Positions 11,809 to 22,386 of a stretch of DNA of 64,000 nucleotides are shown piece after piece. Positions within the stretch are counted from its first letter, which is position 1. Each line of letters starts with the position of its first letter. The DNA is from Methylococcales bacterium (GTDB taxonomy: Bacteria; Pseudomonadota; Gammaproteobacteria; Methylococcales; Methylomonadaceae): the NCBI GenBank assembly GCA_030753675.1, contig JASMBU010000006.1, positions 23,089 to 87,088 on the forward strand, written 5' to 3'. Below the pieces are notes generated by a model. It was given only the letters and a program-made list of their open reading frames with translations. It searched no databases and was not told the origin of the DNA. Made by a program: the position numbers and the translations under genes.

Positions 11809-12534
11809 CTACAATGTAAAATCCTCACCCAAATAGACTTGACGAACTTTTTCATTCTCTACAATTTCATCACTACTCCCTTCAGCGATAATCTTGCCTT
11901 CATTCACAATATAAGCACGGTCACAAACACCCAGTGTTTCTCGTACATTATGCTCTGTAATTAAAACACCTATACCACGTTGAGAGAGATGTTCAATAAT
12001 CCCTTTTATATCCTTGACTGACAACGGGTCCACACCAGCAAAAGGCTCATCCAATAAAATAAATTGCGGATCCATTGCTAAGGCTCTCGCAATTTCTACG
12101 CGTCGGCGCTCCCCCCCTGATAACCCCATTGCTATATTATTAGCCAAATGCTCAATAGTAAATTCATTGAGCAATTCCTCAATCATGACCTCAATTTGGC
12201 CATCTGTTAACTCGGGTCGTAGTTGCAATACAGCTCTTAAGTTATCTGCCACACTTAATTTACGAAACACTGATGCCTCTTGAGGCAAATAACCAATCCC
12301 CATTTGTGCCCTGATATTCATAGGGTGATGAGTAATCTCTGTTTCATCCAAGAATACTTGCCCAATCTTCGGTTTTATGAGCCCAACCACCATATAAAAG
12401 CTGGTTGTTTTACCTGCACCGTTAGGCCCTAGCAACCCAACAATTTCACCAGTATCAACATGAATAGACATACCATCAACGACATTGCGTTTATAGTAGG
12501 TCTTCACAAGGTTATTTGCTGCTAATCTGGCCAT
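11809..12534 (-). CDS. lptB: LPS export ABC transporter ATP-binding protein LptB
   Basis: LptB is the ATPase of LptB2FG, which extracts lipopolysaccharide from the inner membrane and pushes it across the LptC-LptA bridge. The 241 residues equal the E. coli length. Walker A is GPNGAGKTT, the ABC signature is [16 protein letters not shown] and Walker B is [13 protein letters not shown], followed by the H-loop LITEHNVRE. The gene sits 11 bases after the lptA-like gene in the conserved kdsD-kdsC-lptC-lptA-lptB order. lptF and lptG are not in the window. Confidence 0.98.
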   Translation of the reverse strand: MARLAANNLVKTYYKRNVVDGMSIHVDTGEIVGLLGPNGAGKTTSFYMVVGLIKPKIGQVFLDETEITHHPMNIRAQMGIGYLPQEASVFRKLSVADNLRAVLQLRPELTDGQIEVMIEELLNEFTIEHLANNIAMGLSGGERRRVEIARALAMDPQFILLDEPFAGVDPLSVKDIKGIIEHLSQRGIGVLITEHNVRETLGVCDRAYIVNEGKIIAEGSSDEIVENEKVRQVYLGEDFTL

Positions 12535-12545
12535 AGTTAAACTAT

Positions 12546-13496
12546 TTATTTTGAGGGTTGTAAGATCACGCGAACACGTTTTTTACTTTTAGGCTCACTC
12601 ACTGCTCTGGCTATTTTAGTTTCCAAATCATATTCAATTTTTTCACCAACATAGGTCCCATCATCCTTCCAAACCACTGCATTTTTAGTTAGGACGAACA
12701 ATTCACCAGGATAATAATCAGTCCGTAAAGACTTGCTTCTGAACTCTTCTTGGTCATCAATGAGAAATAGTTTTCTCACTCGCGATGGCCGCCCATAAGC
12801 AGTCATCTTCTTAACTCGATTGTCATCATGAAAAAAAATATCTATCTGATCACCTTTAACACGCAATTTCTCTGCCGGCTGCCAAGCCACTGCTTTTTCT
12901 GTCAGCGTTAATAATGATTGCTGCGGCAAATAATGGGCCTTTAACGATTCACTCCTATAATCAACGCTGTCACTGTTAGGTAACAACTTTCTAATGGTTA
13001 CCAGTTTGCCTTGGGCGATCATCTCTTCAAGTTGACCGTTGTTATTAAATAATTCAATCTTATCGCCCTTAATACGTAATTGATCACGGGGCTTCCAAGC
13101 CACCGCCTGTTTTGTCAGCACCCACAGTGATTTTTCTGGAAAATAGTCCGCCTGCAACGACTCACTTCTAAAATCAATGTACTGACCATCCTGACTCATT
13201 TGCTTGATGTACGTTGGATGACCTACGGCGACTAATTTTTCAACACCCCCCTCCGCATTACTGTAAACCAATAATTCATCTGATTTTACTTCAAGTCCTT
13301 CACGAACTGTCGTGACCGCACCGATATAACGCGTAATCGACTTTTCTTCTGAATAAATAACGCGATTAGAATCGATATAAACGGGTGTTATTTTTTTTAA
13401 TTGATCCGCTTTAGTCACCGGGACAAAGAGCCCGTTTACAACAATCAAACCAATAATGGTTAAAAACGACTTCCTGAAAACCTTATTGCATTTCAT
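12546..13496 (-). CDS. lptA: LptA-type LPS transport protein with tandem OstA repeats
   Basis: LptA is the periplasmic bridge protein of LPS transport. The position between lptC and lptB identifies this gene. A signal peptide is visible (hydrophobic residues 9-27, probable cleavage after TKA). The protein is 316 residues against about 185 in E. coli. The excess is explained by a unit of about 72 residues that repeats from residue 109: [24 protein letters not shown] and [12 protein letters not shown], each followed by a line like [10 protein letters not shown] and, in two units, [11 protein letters not shown]. The result would be a longer beta-jellyroll than usual. The start codon overlaps the end of lptC by 14 bases. 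Confidence 0.85.
   Translation of the reverse strand: MKCNKVFRKSFLTIIGLIVVNGLFVPVTKADQLKKITPVYIDSNRVIYSEEKSITRYIGAVTTVREGLEVKSDELLVYSNAEGGVEKLVAVGHPTYIKQMSQDGQYIDFRSESLQADYFPEKSLWVLTKQAVAWKPRDQLRIKGDKIELFNNNGQLEEMIAQGKLVTIRKLLPNSDSVDYRSESLKAHYLPQQSLLTLTEKAVAWQPAEKLRVKGDQIDIFFHDDNRVKKMTAYGRPSRVRKLFLIDDQEEFRSKSLRTDYYPGELFVLTKNAVVWKDDGTYVGEKIEYDLETKIARAVSEPKSKKRVRVILQPSK
12597..13172 (-). repeat. Three tandem ~216-base coding repeats inside lptA
   Basis: The units lie at about 13172-12960, 12959-12744 and 12743-12597 (the last one shorter). They are clearly related as protein (RSESL..DY.P, then VLT..AVAWK, KGD.I..F) but only moderately similar as DNA, so the duplication is old rather than recent slippage. 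Confidence 0.75.
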
Positions 13497-14046
13497 AACG
13501 CCCTGTTACCGTATTCAACAACTCTAACGTGATCGGCTTGGAATAAATCATTTGCAGCCCTATTCCTTCAGTGCGATCAGGCGGCGTAATAATTTCAGCC
13601 CATTGGTCTGTTTCTGCATAACTACGGTCTAACTTCACTTTCAGGTCGCTCGTATTCACCCTAATTGGACGAACATCTTTCATTTGTGGACGCGTAATAT
13701 GTACCACACCATTCAAAGACAAATCATTACCGTCAGTTAATAAGACCCCCCTATCTGATTGAATAATCCATGACGACCCATCTGGGTTAAAAAAAGTTAT
13801 TTCGCACTGTGCTAACTCTGTCGTTCCATCATCCTTAAAATGCGTCAAGCTCTTAGCCGTCAATATATTGACCGGATTCCCCATAGTATCCATTTCAACT
13901 TTCTTATACCCTTCACTAAAATAATCCGCTGCATGTTCTTCTAATTGAACATCAACAACTGCCCTCTCCTTTTGTTGGTCTAACAACCACCAACTCCCCA
14001 GGGTCAATAAGAAAAGCGCTGTATACAGACCTACGTTTCTAATCAC
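13483..14046 (-). CDS. lptC: LPS export protein LptC (GTG start)
   Basis: LptC is the single-span inner-membrane protein that receives LPS from LptB2FG and hands it to LptA. I choose the GTG at 14046, which overlaps the kdsC stop as GTGA and gives 187 residues, close to the 191 of E. coli LptC. One membrane helix follows at once (VGLYTALFLLTLGSWWLLDQ), then a periplasmic OstA-like fold with MDTMGNPVNILTAKSLTHF and LLTDGNDLSLNGVVHI. An ATG at 14088 would extend it 14 codons into kdsC and is less likely. Confidence 0.92.
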   Translation of the reverse strand: MIRNVGLYTALFLLTLGSWWLLDQQKERAVVDVQLEEHAADYFSEGYKKVEMDTMGNPVNILTAKSLTHFKDDGTTELAQCEITFFNPDGSSWIIQSDRGVLLTDGNDLSLNGVVHITRPQMKDVRPIRVNTSDLKVKLDRSYAETDQWAEIITPPDRTEGIGLQMIYSKPITLELLNTVTGRYEMQ

Positions 14047-14585
14047 TCGGCATAGTAGTGACTTAAAACAGCATCCATTTGCCCACATGCCGTCAATATT
14101 AAATCACTGATCTCACGAACAGCGCCCTGCCCTCCATTAAGTTCTGAGCACCAATCCGCATATTCCTTCACGGCGGCGTGACCGTCGTTAACTGTAATCG
14201 ATAACCCCACTCGAGTCATAATCGGTAAATCTGGTAAGTCATCACCCATATGCGCAACCTGACTGGCTGAAACGCCCATACTAGTCAGAAGACTCTCAAA
14301 GGCAGGGATTTTATTTTCTTGGCCCTGAAAAACATATTTCACACCCAGGCTCTCCATTCTAAGTACCACTGCATTAGATTTACGTCCTGAAATAACCGCA
14401 ACGTCAATCCCTATTTGTTGTAATAACTTAATCCCATGACCATCTCGCGCATGAAAACATTTATATTCAGTACCATGATCATTAAAAAACAATCGTCCAT
14501 CGGTCAAAACACCATCAACATCAAGAATTAATAATTTTAACGCCCGCGCCTTCTGATTAAACTCATCAATACTTTTCATACTCAT
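14043..14585 (-). CDS. kdsC: 3-deoxy-D-manno-octulosonate 8-phosphate phosphatase KdsC
   Basis: KdsC removes the phosphate from Kdo-8-phosphate in LPS inner-core synthesis. It is a HAD-family phosphatase of 180 residues; the catalytic motif is LDVDGVLTDG, motif II includes VISGRKSNAV and the metal site is GDDLPDLPIM. Its ATG immediately follows the kdsD stop codon (TAAATG), and a second ATG two codons on is an alternative start. It overlaps lptC by four bases. Confidence 0.96.
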   Translation of the reverse strand: MSMKSIDEFNQKARALKLLILDVDGVLTDGRLFFNDHGTEYKCFHARDGHGIKLLQQIGIDVAVISGRKSNAVVLRMESLGVKYVFQGQENKIPAFESLLTSMGVSASQVAHMGDDLPDLPIMTRVGLSITVNDGHAAVKEYADWCSELNGGQGAVREISDLILTACGQMDAVLSHYYAE

Positions 14586-15566
14586 TTACATAATTCCCGA
14601 CTGTATTAAATCATGCATATTTAAAGCTCCCACAACATAATTCTTCTCATCGGTCACCACTAAAGCATTAATCTTCTTTGCTTCCATAATTCGCATCGCT
14701 TCAACAGCCAAAATAGTCTCAGTAATCATCGTACAATTTGGACTCATCACCGTGGCAATACACGTTTGCTGAATATTGTCATTTTTGCCCAGCATACGCC
14801 TCAAATCACCATCCGTAAAAATACCCGCAACTTGTCTGTTGTCATCAACGACAACCGTCATACCTAATTTTTTCTCGGTGATTTCCAATAAGGCTTCACT
14901 AATCAGTGCGGTTTTAGCGACCACAGGAATCGCCTCACCTTTATGCATTATGTCACCCACTCTCAGTAACAATCTTTTCCCCAAACTCCCGCCTGGATGC
15001 GAAAAAGCAAAATCCTCAGCGGTAAAGCCACTGGCATTAAACAAAGCAACGGCCAAAGCATCGCCCATGACTAAGGCAATAGTAGTGCTAGATGTAGGCG
15101 CCAAACCCAAAGGACAAGCCTCTCTTTCAACATGAACATTTAAAATAACCGAGGAACATTCCGCCAACATAGACTTCCGACAACCTGTCATTGCAATTAA
15201 AGGAACACCAAGGCGCTTTATTAAAGGTAACAACATTAAAATTTCTGGTGTTTCCCCTGAATTAGACAATGCCAAAACCACATCATGCTCGGTAACCATC
15301 CCTAGATCACCGTGACTGGCTTCTCCAGGATGAACAAAAAAAGCCGGCGTCCCTGTACTGGCTAATGTTGCTGCAATTTTACCACCAATATGTCCCGACT
15401 TCCCCATGCCCAGCACAACAATACGGCCTTCACACTGACTCATTAACTGACAAGCCTGAATAAAATCATCATCGATTCTATCGCACAATAACTGCACCGC
15501 TTGAATCTCACTGTTAATAACCGCTAAAGCCGATTCTTTTAAAGCCTGTTTATCCATAACATCCAT
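14586..15566 (-). CDS. kdsD: D-arabinose 5-phosphate isomerase KdsD
   Basis: KdsD interconverts ribulose-5-phosphate and arabinose-5-phosphate, the first step of Kdo synthesis. The SIS domain (GMGKSGHIGGKIAATLAST, HPGEASHGDLGM) is followed by two CBS domains (about residues 190-326). I choose the ATG at 15566 (MDVMDKQALKES), giving 326 residues against 328 in E. coli; ATG 15557 is also possible and the ribosome site is weak for both. An upstream start at 15629 would run into the exchanger gene. Confidence 0.95.
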   Translation of the reverse strand: MDVMDKQALKESALAVINSEIQAVQLLCDRIDDDFIQACQLMSQCEGRIVVLGMGKSGHIGGKIAATLASTGTPAFFVHPGEASHGDLGMVTEHDVVLALSNSGETPEILMLLPLIKRLGVPLIAMTGCRKSMLAECSSVILNVHVEREACPLGLAPTSSTTIALVMGDALAVALFNASGFTAEDFAFSHPGGSLGKRLLLRVGDIMHKGEAIPVVAKTALISEALLEITEKKLGMTVVVDDNRQVAGIFTDGDLRRMLGKNDNIQQTCIATVMSPNCTMITETILAVEAMRIMEAKKINALVVTDEKNYVVGALNMHDLIQSGIM

Positions 15567-15597
15567 TATAATTTCAACATACCTAATACCCAATACA

Positions 15598-16542
15598 CTA
15601 TTGTAAAATAAACCATTGATAGCCCACATAAAAAGATATCAACGCAAACCCTTCTAACCGACTAATACAACCCGTTTTCTTAAAAAACTTATACCCAAAA
15701 ACAAATAAAATACCGGTCAAGAAAAGCATCACGGGGAAATCTCGATACAACACACTCTGATCCAAAACATTGGGTGCGAATAACCCCGGCAATGAATAAA
15801 CCGCTAGTAAATTATAAATATTAGAACCAATAACATTACCAATGGCTAGATCCCCCTCTGTTTTGATAACACTCATAATCGAAGACGCCAATTCAGGAAG
15901 ACTGGTTCCCACAGCAACAATACTCAAGCCAATAACTAAATCACTTACACCATAATATTGTGCAATATTAACTGCGGCCCAAACTAAAAGCTTAGAACTA
16001 AACAATAACCCCAAAAGGCCCAGAGAAAAAGCAACCCAAGCCTTTTTTGTGGTCATTTCACTATCAAACTCATCAGAAAAGTCATCTGCTTGCGCATTAC
16101 CTCGGGACGATCTAATTAACCACCCTAAAAAAACAACCAAGCCCACCAACATAAAAACCGCGTCTATTTGCCCTAATCCATCAAAAGCAAGTAAATAACA
16201 AAGAACACTAATGCCCATCAGTATCGGAATCTCACGCCTCATAATACCGGAAGGCATTGCGATTGGAGCAATTATTGCCGTCACCCCGAGCACCATTCCA
16301 ATATTAGCAATATTAGATCCTAACGCATTCCCAACGGCTAAGCCTGAATTCCCTTGCAAAGAAGAAATCCCGGACACTAAAATCTCAGGAGCCGACGTCC
16401 CCAACCCGACAATAGTCAATCCTATCACTAAAGATGAAACGCCCATTTGCTTGGCGATCGAAACTGCACCAGAAACAAAATAATCCGCAGAAAAAACCAA
16501 TGCAACCAAACTAAGAATAAGTATTACTATAAAAACAACCAT
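15598..16542 (-). CDS. Calcium/sodium antiporter of the CaCA family (YrbG type)
   Basis: The 314-residue integral membrane protein has the two inverted alpha repeats of Ca2+/cation antiporters: GLTIVGLGTSAPEILVSGIS in the N-half and GLSIVAVGTSLPELASSI in the C-half, each followed by a GNALGSN or GNVIGSN motif. About ten helices are expected, with a charged cytoplasmic loop near residues 145-165. It heads the leftward kdsD-kdsC-lptCAB unit, as yrbG does in E. coli, and is divergent from mlaF. The transported ion is assigned by family only. Confidence 0.93.
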   Translation of the reverse strand: MVVFIVILILSLVALVFSADYFVSGAVSIAKQMGVSSLVIGLTIVGLGTSAPEILVSGISSLQGNSGLAVGNALGSNIANIGMVLGVTAIIAPIAMPSGIMRREIPILMGISVLCYLLAFDGLGQIDAVFMLVGLVVFLGWLIRSSRGNAQADDFSDEFDSEMTTKKAWVAFSLGLLGLLFSSKLLVWAAVNIAQYYGVSDLVIGLSIVAVGTSLPELASSIMSVIKTEGDLAIGNVIGSNIYNLLAVYSLPGLFAPNVLDQSVLYRDFPVMLFLTGILFVFGYKFFKKTGCISRLEGFALISFYVGYQWFILQ

Positions 16543-16675
16543 AACTTCCGATCAGGTAAATTTATTTATTATGCCACGACCACCTATTGGCTGTATAAAC
16601 TTATCCACCCTAATAATTTGACTTTATAATGACGGCTCATGGAGAATAGTAACTTTTTATCTTCAATCACTGTTA

Positions 16676-17482
16676 ATGGAAGAAAATAACACCCAAAATT
16701 CGAGCTTGGTGACTATTCGTAATCTGTCATTCGCTCGCGAGCAACGGGTTATCTTTGACAATGCCTCGCTTGATATCCAACACGGTAAAATTACCGCCAT
16801 CATGGGTCCAAGCGGCAGCGGAAAAACAACCTTACTAAAACTTATAGGCGGCCAACTTAGCCAATCCCAAGGCTCTATTGTGGTTGATGGGCAGCATATT
16901 AACCAATTAAATCGCTCGGAACTTTATGCATTACGAAAGAAAATGGGGATGTTATTCCAGAGCGGCGCCTTACTGACAGATCTTAACGTTTTCGATAATG
17001 TCGCCTACCCAATCCGGGAGCATACGGCTTTACCCGAATCCATAATTAGAACACTGGTTTTAATGAAACTACAAGCCGTCGGCCTTCGAGGTGCGAGACA
17101 GTTATATCCCAATGAGTTATCCGGCGGCATGGCCAGACGCGTCGCCCTTGCTAGAGCAATTGCATTAGACCCTATGATGATAATGTATGATGAACCCTTT
17201 ACTGGACAAGACCCTATATCGATGGGTGTTTTGGTGAAATTAATCAAAACACTCAATGACTCGGTCGGCTTAACGAGCATTATCGTTTCTCATGATGTAG
17301 AAGAAACCGCTGCTATTGCTGACTATATCTATATTATGTCATCTGGTAAAATAATCGGACAAGGCACACCTCAGGAACTTCAACAGTCAAAATCTGAATG
17401 GGTGCAACAATTTATGAATGGGAAGCCTGACGGCCCCGTTAAGTTCCATTATTCATCAGATAACTATTTCGACGACTTATAG
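16676..17482 (+). CDS. mlaF: Phospholipid ABC transporter ATP-binding protein MlaF
   Basis: MlaF powers the Mla system, which moves phospholipids between inner and outer membrane and preserves lipid asymmetry. The 268 residues contain Walker A (GPSGSGKTT), Q-loop, signature [16 protein letters not shown], Walker [14 protein letters not shown] and the H-loop IVSHDVEE. It is first in mlaF-E-D-B and divergent from the Ca2+ exchanger, so the promoter lies in 16543-16675. Confidence 0.96.
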   Translation: MEENNTQNSSLVTIRNLSFAREQRVIFDNASLDIQHGKITAIMGPSGSGKTTLLKLIGGQLSQSQGSIVVDGQHINQLNRSELYALRKKMGMLFQSGALLTDLNVFDNVAYPIREHTALPESIIRTLVLMKLQAVGLRGARQLYPNELSGGMARRVALARAIALDPMMIMYDEPFTGQDPISMGVLVKLIKTLNDSVGLTSIIVSHDVEETAAIADYIYIMSSGKIIGQGTPQELQQSKSEWVQQFMNGKPDGPVKFHYSSDNYFDDL

Positions 17483-17504
17483 CCATCTAAGGCAAAACTT
17501 AATA

Positions 17505-18287
17505 ATGATTACGTTTTTATCAACTATTGGCCATTCAGTCATTGTCACCTTAACAAAAACCGGCAGAGGAGCTTTGTTCTTAAAACAGACGCTCACCTGC
17601 ACACTCAGTGTCCTGTGCCAGCCTCGATTAATTAGCAAGCAACTATTTTCTGTGGGTGTGCTCACCATTCTTATTATTACCATTTCAGGCTTATTTGTAG
17701 GTATGGTGTTAGGATTACAAGGCTACTACATCCTTTCTGATTTTGGTGCCGAAGAAACCTTAGGGGTTATGATAGCCGCCTCACTGGTACGTGAATTAGG
17801 TCCCGTGGTATCTGCCCTGCTGTTTGCCGGACGCGCAGGGTCTTCGCTCACTGCCGAAATTGGTTTAATGAAAGCTACCGAACAACTATCGGGCATGGAA
17901 ATGATGGCCGTGGACCCGATTCAACGTATAGTCTGCCCTCGTTTCCTAGCGGGCTGTTTTTCAATGCCACTACTTGCCGCCATTTTTAGCATGGTAGGTA
18001 TTTTAGGCGGTCAATTAGTAGGTGTTACTCTTCTGGGTGTTGATGAAGGGGCCTTCTGGTCTCAAATGCAATCAAGTATTGATTTTTATGATGATATTCT
18101 CAACGGCGTCATAAAAAGTTTGGTCTTTGGCTTCGTCGTTACGTGGATTTCACTCTTTGAGGGTTATGATGCTATACCCACATCTGAAGGAGTCAGCCGA
18201 GCTACAACACGAACGGTTGTATACTCTTCTTTTGCCATTCTAGGCATGGACTTTATTTTAACTGCACTCATGTTCGGAGATATTTAA
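17505..18287 (+). CDS. mlaE: Phospholipid ABC transporter permease MlaE
   Basis: MlaE is the membrane permease of the Mla complex. With the ATG at 17505 the product is 260 residues, the same as E. coli MlaE; the longer frame from 17418 overlaps mlaF by 65 bases and adds nothing recognisable. Family motifs are [27 protein letters not shown]-like [20 protein letters not shown] and the late [20 protein letters not shown]. It lies 22 bases after mlaF and 2 bases before mlaD. Confidence 0.96.
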   Translation: MITFLSTIGHSVIVTLTKTGRGALFLKQTLTCTLSVLCQPRLISKQLFSVGVLTILIITISGLFVGMVLGLQGYYILSDFGAEETLGVMIAASLVRELGPVVSALLFAGRAGSSLTAEIGLMKATEQLSGMEMMAVDPIQRIVCPRFLAGCFSMPLLAAIFSMVGILGGQLVGVTLLGVDEGAFWSQMQSSIDFYDDILNGVIKSLVFGFVVTWISLFEGYDAIPTSEGVSRATTRTVVYSSFAILGMDFILTALMFGDI

Positions 18288-18289
18288 AA

Positions 18290-18751
18290 ATGCAGAACCC
18301 TAAATCACTGGAAACTTTAGTAGGGCTGTTCGTCGTTATCGGCATTGGCGCTCTTTTCTTTCTAGGCCTCAATGTCAGCAACCTTGCTTCTTACTCTGAT
18401 ACCGATGGTTACACCATTACAGCACGATTCGAAAATTCTGGCGGCCTCAAAGTACGCTCACCTGTTTCTGTTGCCGGTGTTCGAATAGGTCGCGTAACTG
18501 CTATAGATTTTGACAACACAAGTTATGAATCTGTCGTGCAAATGAAAATTGGTGCCCAATACAACACGCTACCGGATGACAGTTCAGCAAGTATTTTTAC
18601 TGCAGGCCTACTCGGCGAACAATACATTGGCCTACAGACCGGCGCATCAGAAGACTATTTAACGCAAAATAGTGAATTAGAATTAACCCAATCCGCTATT
18701 GTTTTAGAAGAAATTATTGGCCAATTTTTATTCAGCGAAAAAGAAAATTAA
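18290..18751 (+). CDS. mlaD: Outer membrane lipid asymmetry protein MlaD (MCE domain)
   Basis: MlaD is an inner-membrane anchored MCE protein that forms a hexameric ring carrying phospholipids. The 153 residues comprise one N-terminal helix (LVGLFVVIGIGALFFLGLNV) and one MCE domain with GGLKVRSPVSVAGVRIGRV and AGLLGEQYIGLQTG. It is shorter than E. coli MlaD (183), losing mainly the C-terminal tail. Two bases separate it from the STAS gene, where mlaC would normally be found. Confidence 0.95.
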   Translation: MQNPKSLETLVGLFVVIGIGALFFLGLNVSNLASYSDTDGYTITARFENSGGLKVRSPVSVAGVRIGRVTAIDFDNTSYESVVQMKIGAQYNTLPDDSSASIFTAGLLGEQYIGLQTGASEDYLTQNSELELTQSAIVLEEIIGQFLFSEKEN

Positions 18752-18753
18752 TC

Positions 18754-19050
18754 ATGTCGGCTATTTTATTAACAGAAAACAGCAGCAACGATTATACTAT
18801 CAGCGGTGACTTAACCTTTGCGACCATTGATGAAACCATTGTCAATAAACTCCCCTTTAATCAGGAACGTATTAGCGTGGACTTCGCCCCCGTCACGATT
18901 GCCGACAGCGCAGGACTTGCGCTACTCGTAGAATGGCAAAAAAAAGCAACTCGTAAAAACATCACATTACAGTTTAAAAACTTACCGCAACAAATAAAAG
19001 CATTAGCCAGACTTGTTGAAGTAAACGATTTAATTAAAAATACGCTCTGA
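18754..19050 (+). CDS. mlaB: STAS-domain protein MlaB
   Basis: MlaB is the small cytoplasmic STAS subunit that stabilises MlaF. The 98 residues show the STAS pattern, with ISVDFAPVTIADSAGLALL as the conserved segment around the Ser that is phosphorylated in anti-sigma antagonists, and a terminal helix LARLVEVNDLIKNTL. It is the last gene of the mla unit; a bolA/ibaG gene, often found next, is absent and murA starts 45 bases later. Confidence 0.9.
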   Translation: MSAILLTENSSNDYTISGDLTFATIDETIVNKLPFNQERISVDFAPVTIADSAGLALLVEWQKKATRKNITLQFKNLPQQIKALARLVEVNDLIKNTL

Positions 19051-19074
19051 AATTATTTAGTAGCGCACCATTAA

Positions 19075-20361
<1,287 letters not shown>

Positions 20362-20384
20362 CTCAACAAACCAGAACTGCCGTT

Positions 20385-21017
20385 ATGCTAACTATTGCAA
20401 TCTCCAAAGGACGTATTTACGAAGAGGCCTTGCCCTTGCTTGCCGCCGCCGACATTATCCCTATCGACGACCCTAAAAAATGCCGCAAACTCATTCTAGA
20501 TACCAATCACCCTGATGTTAAACTGGTTATTATCCGCGCAACCGATGTACCGACCTTTGTCGAATACGGTGCTGCCGACATGGGAATTGCCGGTAAAGAC
20601 GTGTTAATTGAACACGGTGCTCAAAGTCTTTACGAACCTCTAGATCTTGGTATTTCAACCTGTCGTTTAATGACGGCTGCACATAAAGATGCTCCTCCGT
20701 TAGGCCGTCGCATCCGCGTTGCAACAAAATATGTCAAAACCGCTCAGCACTATTTTTCCAGCCAAGGCATTCAGGCAGAAATCATTAAACTCTATGGCTC
20801 TATGGAACTTGCACCACTCGTCGGTTTAGCTGATTGTATTGTTGATCTCGTCGATACCGGCAATACCTTAAAGGCTAACGGATTAGAACCCAAAGATTTA
20901 ATTATGACCATCAGCTCTCGCCTCATAGTAAATAAGGCCTCAATGAAAATGAAACACCAACAAATTCAAACCGTCATTGAGCAAATTGCATCTGCCTTAC
21001 CCTCAACGACACCCTAA
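20385..21017 (+). CDS. hisG: ATP phosphoribosyltransferase, short form HisG
   Basis: HisG condenses ATP with PRPP in the first step of histidine synthesis. With the ATG at 20385 ([19 protein letters not shown]) the protein has 210 residues, which makes it the short form that lacks the C-terminal regulatory domain (about 299 residues in E. coli). Motifs include [16 protein letters not shown] and [19 protein letters not shown]. By family knowledge short HisG needs the regulatory partner HisZ, which is not in this window. It lies between murA and hisD, four bases before hisD. Confidence 0.97.
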   Translation: MLTIAISKGRIYEEALPLLAAADIIPIDDPKKCRKLILDTNHPDVKLVIIRATDVPTFVEYGAADMGIAGKDVLIEHGAQSLYEPLDLGISTCRLMTAAHKDAPPLGRRIRVATKYVKTAQHYFSSQGIQAEIIKLYGSMELAPLVGLADCIVDLVDTGNTLKANGLEPKDLIMTISSRLIVNKASMKMKHQQIQTVIEQIASALPSTTP

Positions 21018-21021
21018 CGTG

Positions 21022-22341
21022 ATGACAGTTACTCCTCAAATAAAACGTTTAGATAGCACCGATGCTGAATTCTCCGTACAGCTAAAAGCATTATTGGCTT
21101 GGGACCAAACTGAAGACCAATCGATCCACCAGAAAGTTCTGCATATTATTTCCTCGGTCCGAGACCATGGCAATAGTGCGCTACTCGATTATACTCAACA
21201 ATTTGACCACCATGATGTCGGCCATGCGGACAACCTTGAAATCCCAAAAGACGCCCTAAAAGCCGCCTGGAATACGCTTCCGATAGACTGCTCTGAAGCA
21301 TTATCTGTTGCTGCTCAGCGTATACGCGAATATGCTGAACACCAAAAACTACAATCCTGGCAATATCAAGAAACTGACGGCACTCTATTAGGCCAACAAA
21401 TTACTGCACTTAATCGAGTTGGCATTTATGTCCCTGGCGGTAAAGCAGCCTACCCTTCTTCTGTGCTAATGAATGCTATCCCAGCAAAAGTGGCGGGCGT
21501 CAATGAAATTTTAATGGTCACGCCCACACCATCAGGGCACCAAAACCCCATGGTCTTAGCTGCAGCCTATCTCGCCGGTGTTGATCGAATTTTTACTATT
21601 GGTGGTGCTCAGGCAGTTGCCGCATTAGCCTACGGCACTGAAACTATTCCTGCTGTAGATAAAATTGTCGGCCCGGGAAATATTTATGTCGCCACAGCCA
21701 AAAAGCTTGTCTTCGGTCAAGTCGGCATAGACATGATTGCAGGCCCATCAGAAATACTCATTATCTGCGATGGGCAAAGCAACCCAGACTGGATTGCCAT
21801 GGACTTGTTTTCTCAAGCAGAACACGACGAAAACGCCCAAGCTATTTTGATTTCTCCCGACGAGAATTTTCTCACCCAAGTCAGCCAAAGCATCAAGAAC
21901 CTTCTACCCACCCTTGAAAGAGCTGATATCATCCGGAAGTCTCTTGCCTCTAGAGGCGCGTTCATCCATGCGCCTGATTTGACTAAAGCCATTGAAATCG
22001 CCAATATTATTGCACCTGAACATCTTGAACTATCCGTTGAAAAACCAGAACTACTTGCACCGCTCGTTCACAATGCGGGTGCTATTTTTATGGGTCGTTA
22101 TACAGCTGAAGCACTGGGGGACTATTGTGCTGGACCCAATCATGTCTTGCCCACCTCCGGAACAGCCAAGTTTTCCTCCCCACTGGGCGTTTATGATTTC
22201 CAAAAACGCACTAGCTTAATCAATTGTTCTGCATCAGGTGCAAACTCACTGGGTCGCATCGCTTCCGTGCTCGCTCGAGGTGAAAGCCTAACGGCACATG
22301 CACAATCAGCCGAATACCGAATCGTCAAAAAGTCATCTTGA
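21022..22341 (+). CDS. hisD: Histidinol dehydrogenase HisD
   Basis: HisD oxidises histidinol to histidine in two NAD-dependent steps at a zinc site. From the ATG at 21022 the protein has 439 residues (434 in E. coli). Recognisable segments are [51 protein letters not shown], the zinc and catalytic region [10 protein letters not shown], and IIAPEHLEL. It follows hisG closely and ends 45 bases before hisC. Confidence 0.97.
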   Translation: MTVTPQIKRLDSTDAEFSVQLKALLAWDQTEDQSIHQKVLHIISSVRDHGNSALLDYTQQFDHHDVGHADNLEIPKDALKAAWNTLPIDCSEALSVAAQRIREYAEHQKLQSWQYQETDGTLLGQQITALNRVGIYVPGGKAAYPSSVLMNAIPAKVAGVNEILMVTPTPSGHQNPMVLAAAYLAGVDRIFTIGGAQAVAALAYGTETIPAVDKIVGPGNIYVATAKKLVFGQVGIDMIAGPSEILIICDGQSNPDWIAMDLFSQAEHDENAQAILISPDENFLTQVSQSIKNLLPTLERADIIRKSLASRGAFIHAPDLTKAIEIANIIAPEHLELSVEKPELLAPLVHNAGAIFMGRYTAEALGDYCAGPNHVLPTSGTAKFSSPLGVYDFQKRTSLINCSASGANSLGRIASVLARGESLTAHAQSAEYRIVKKSS

Positions 22342-22386
22342 AATTTAACCTGTAAAAAACAAATCCGCTCCCACTTGTTATAAACC

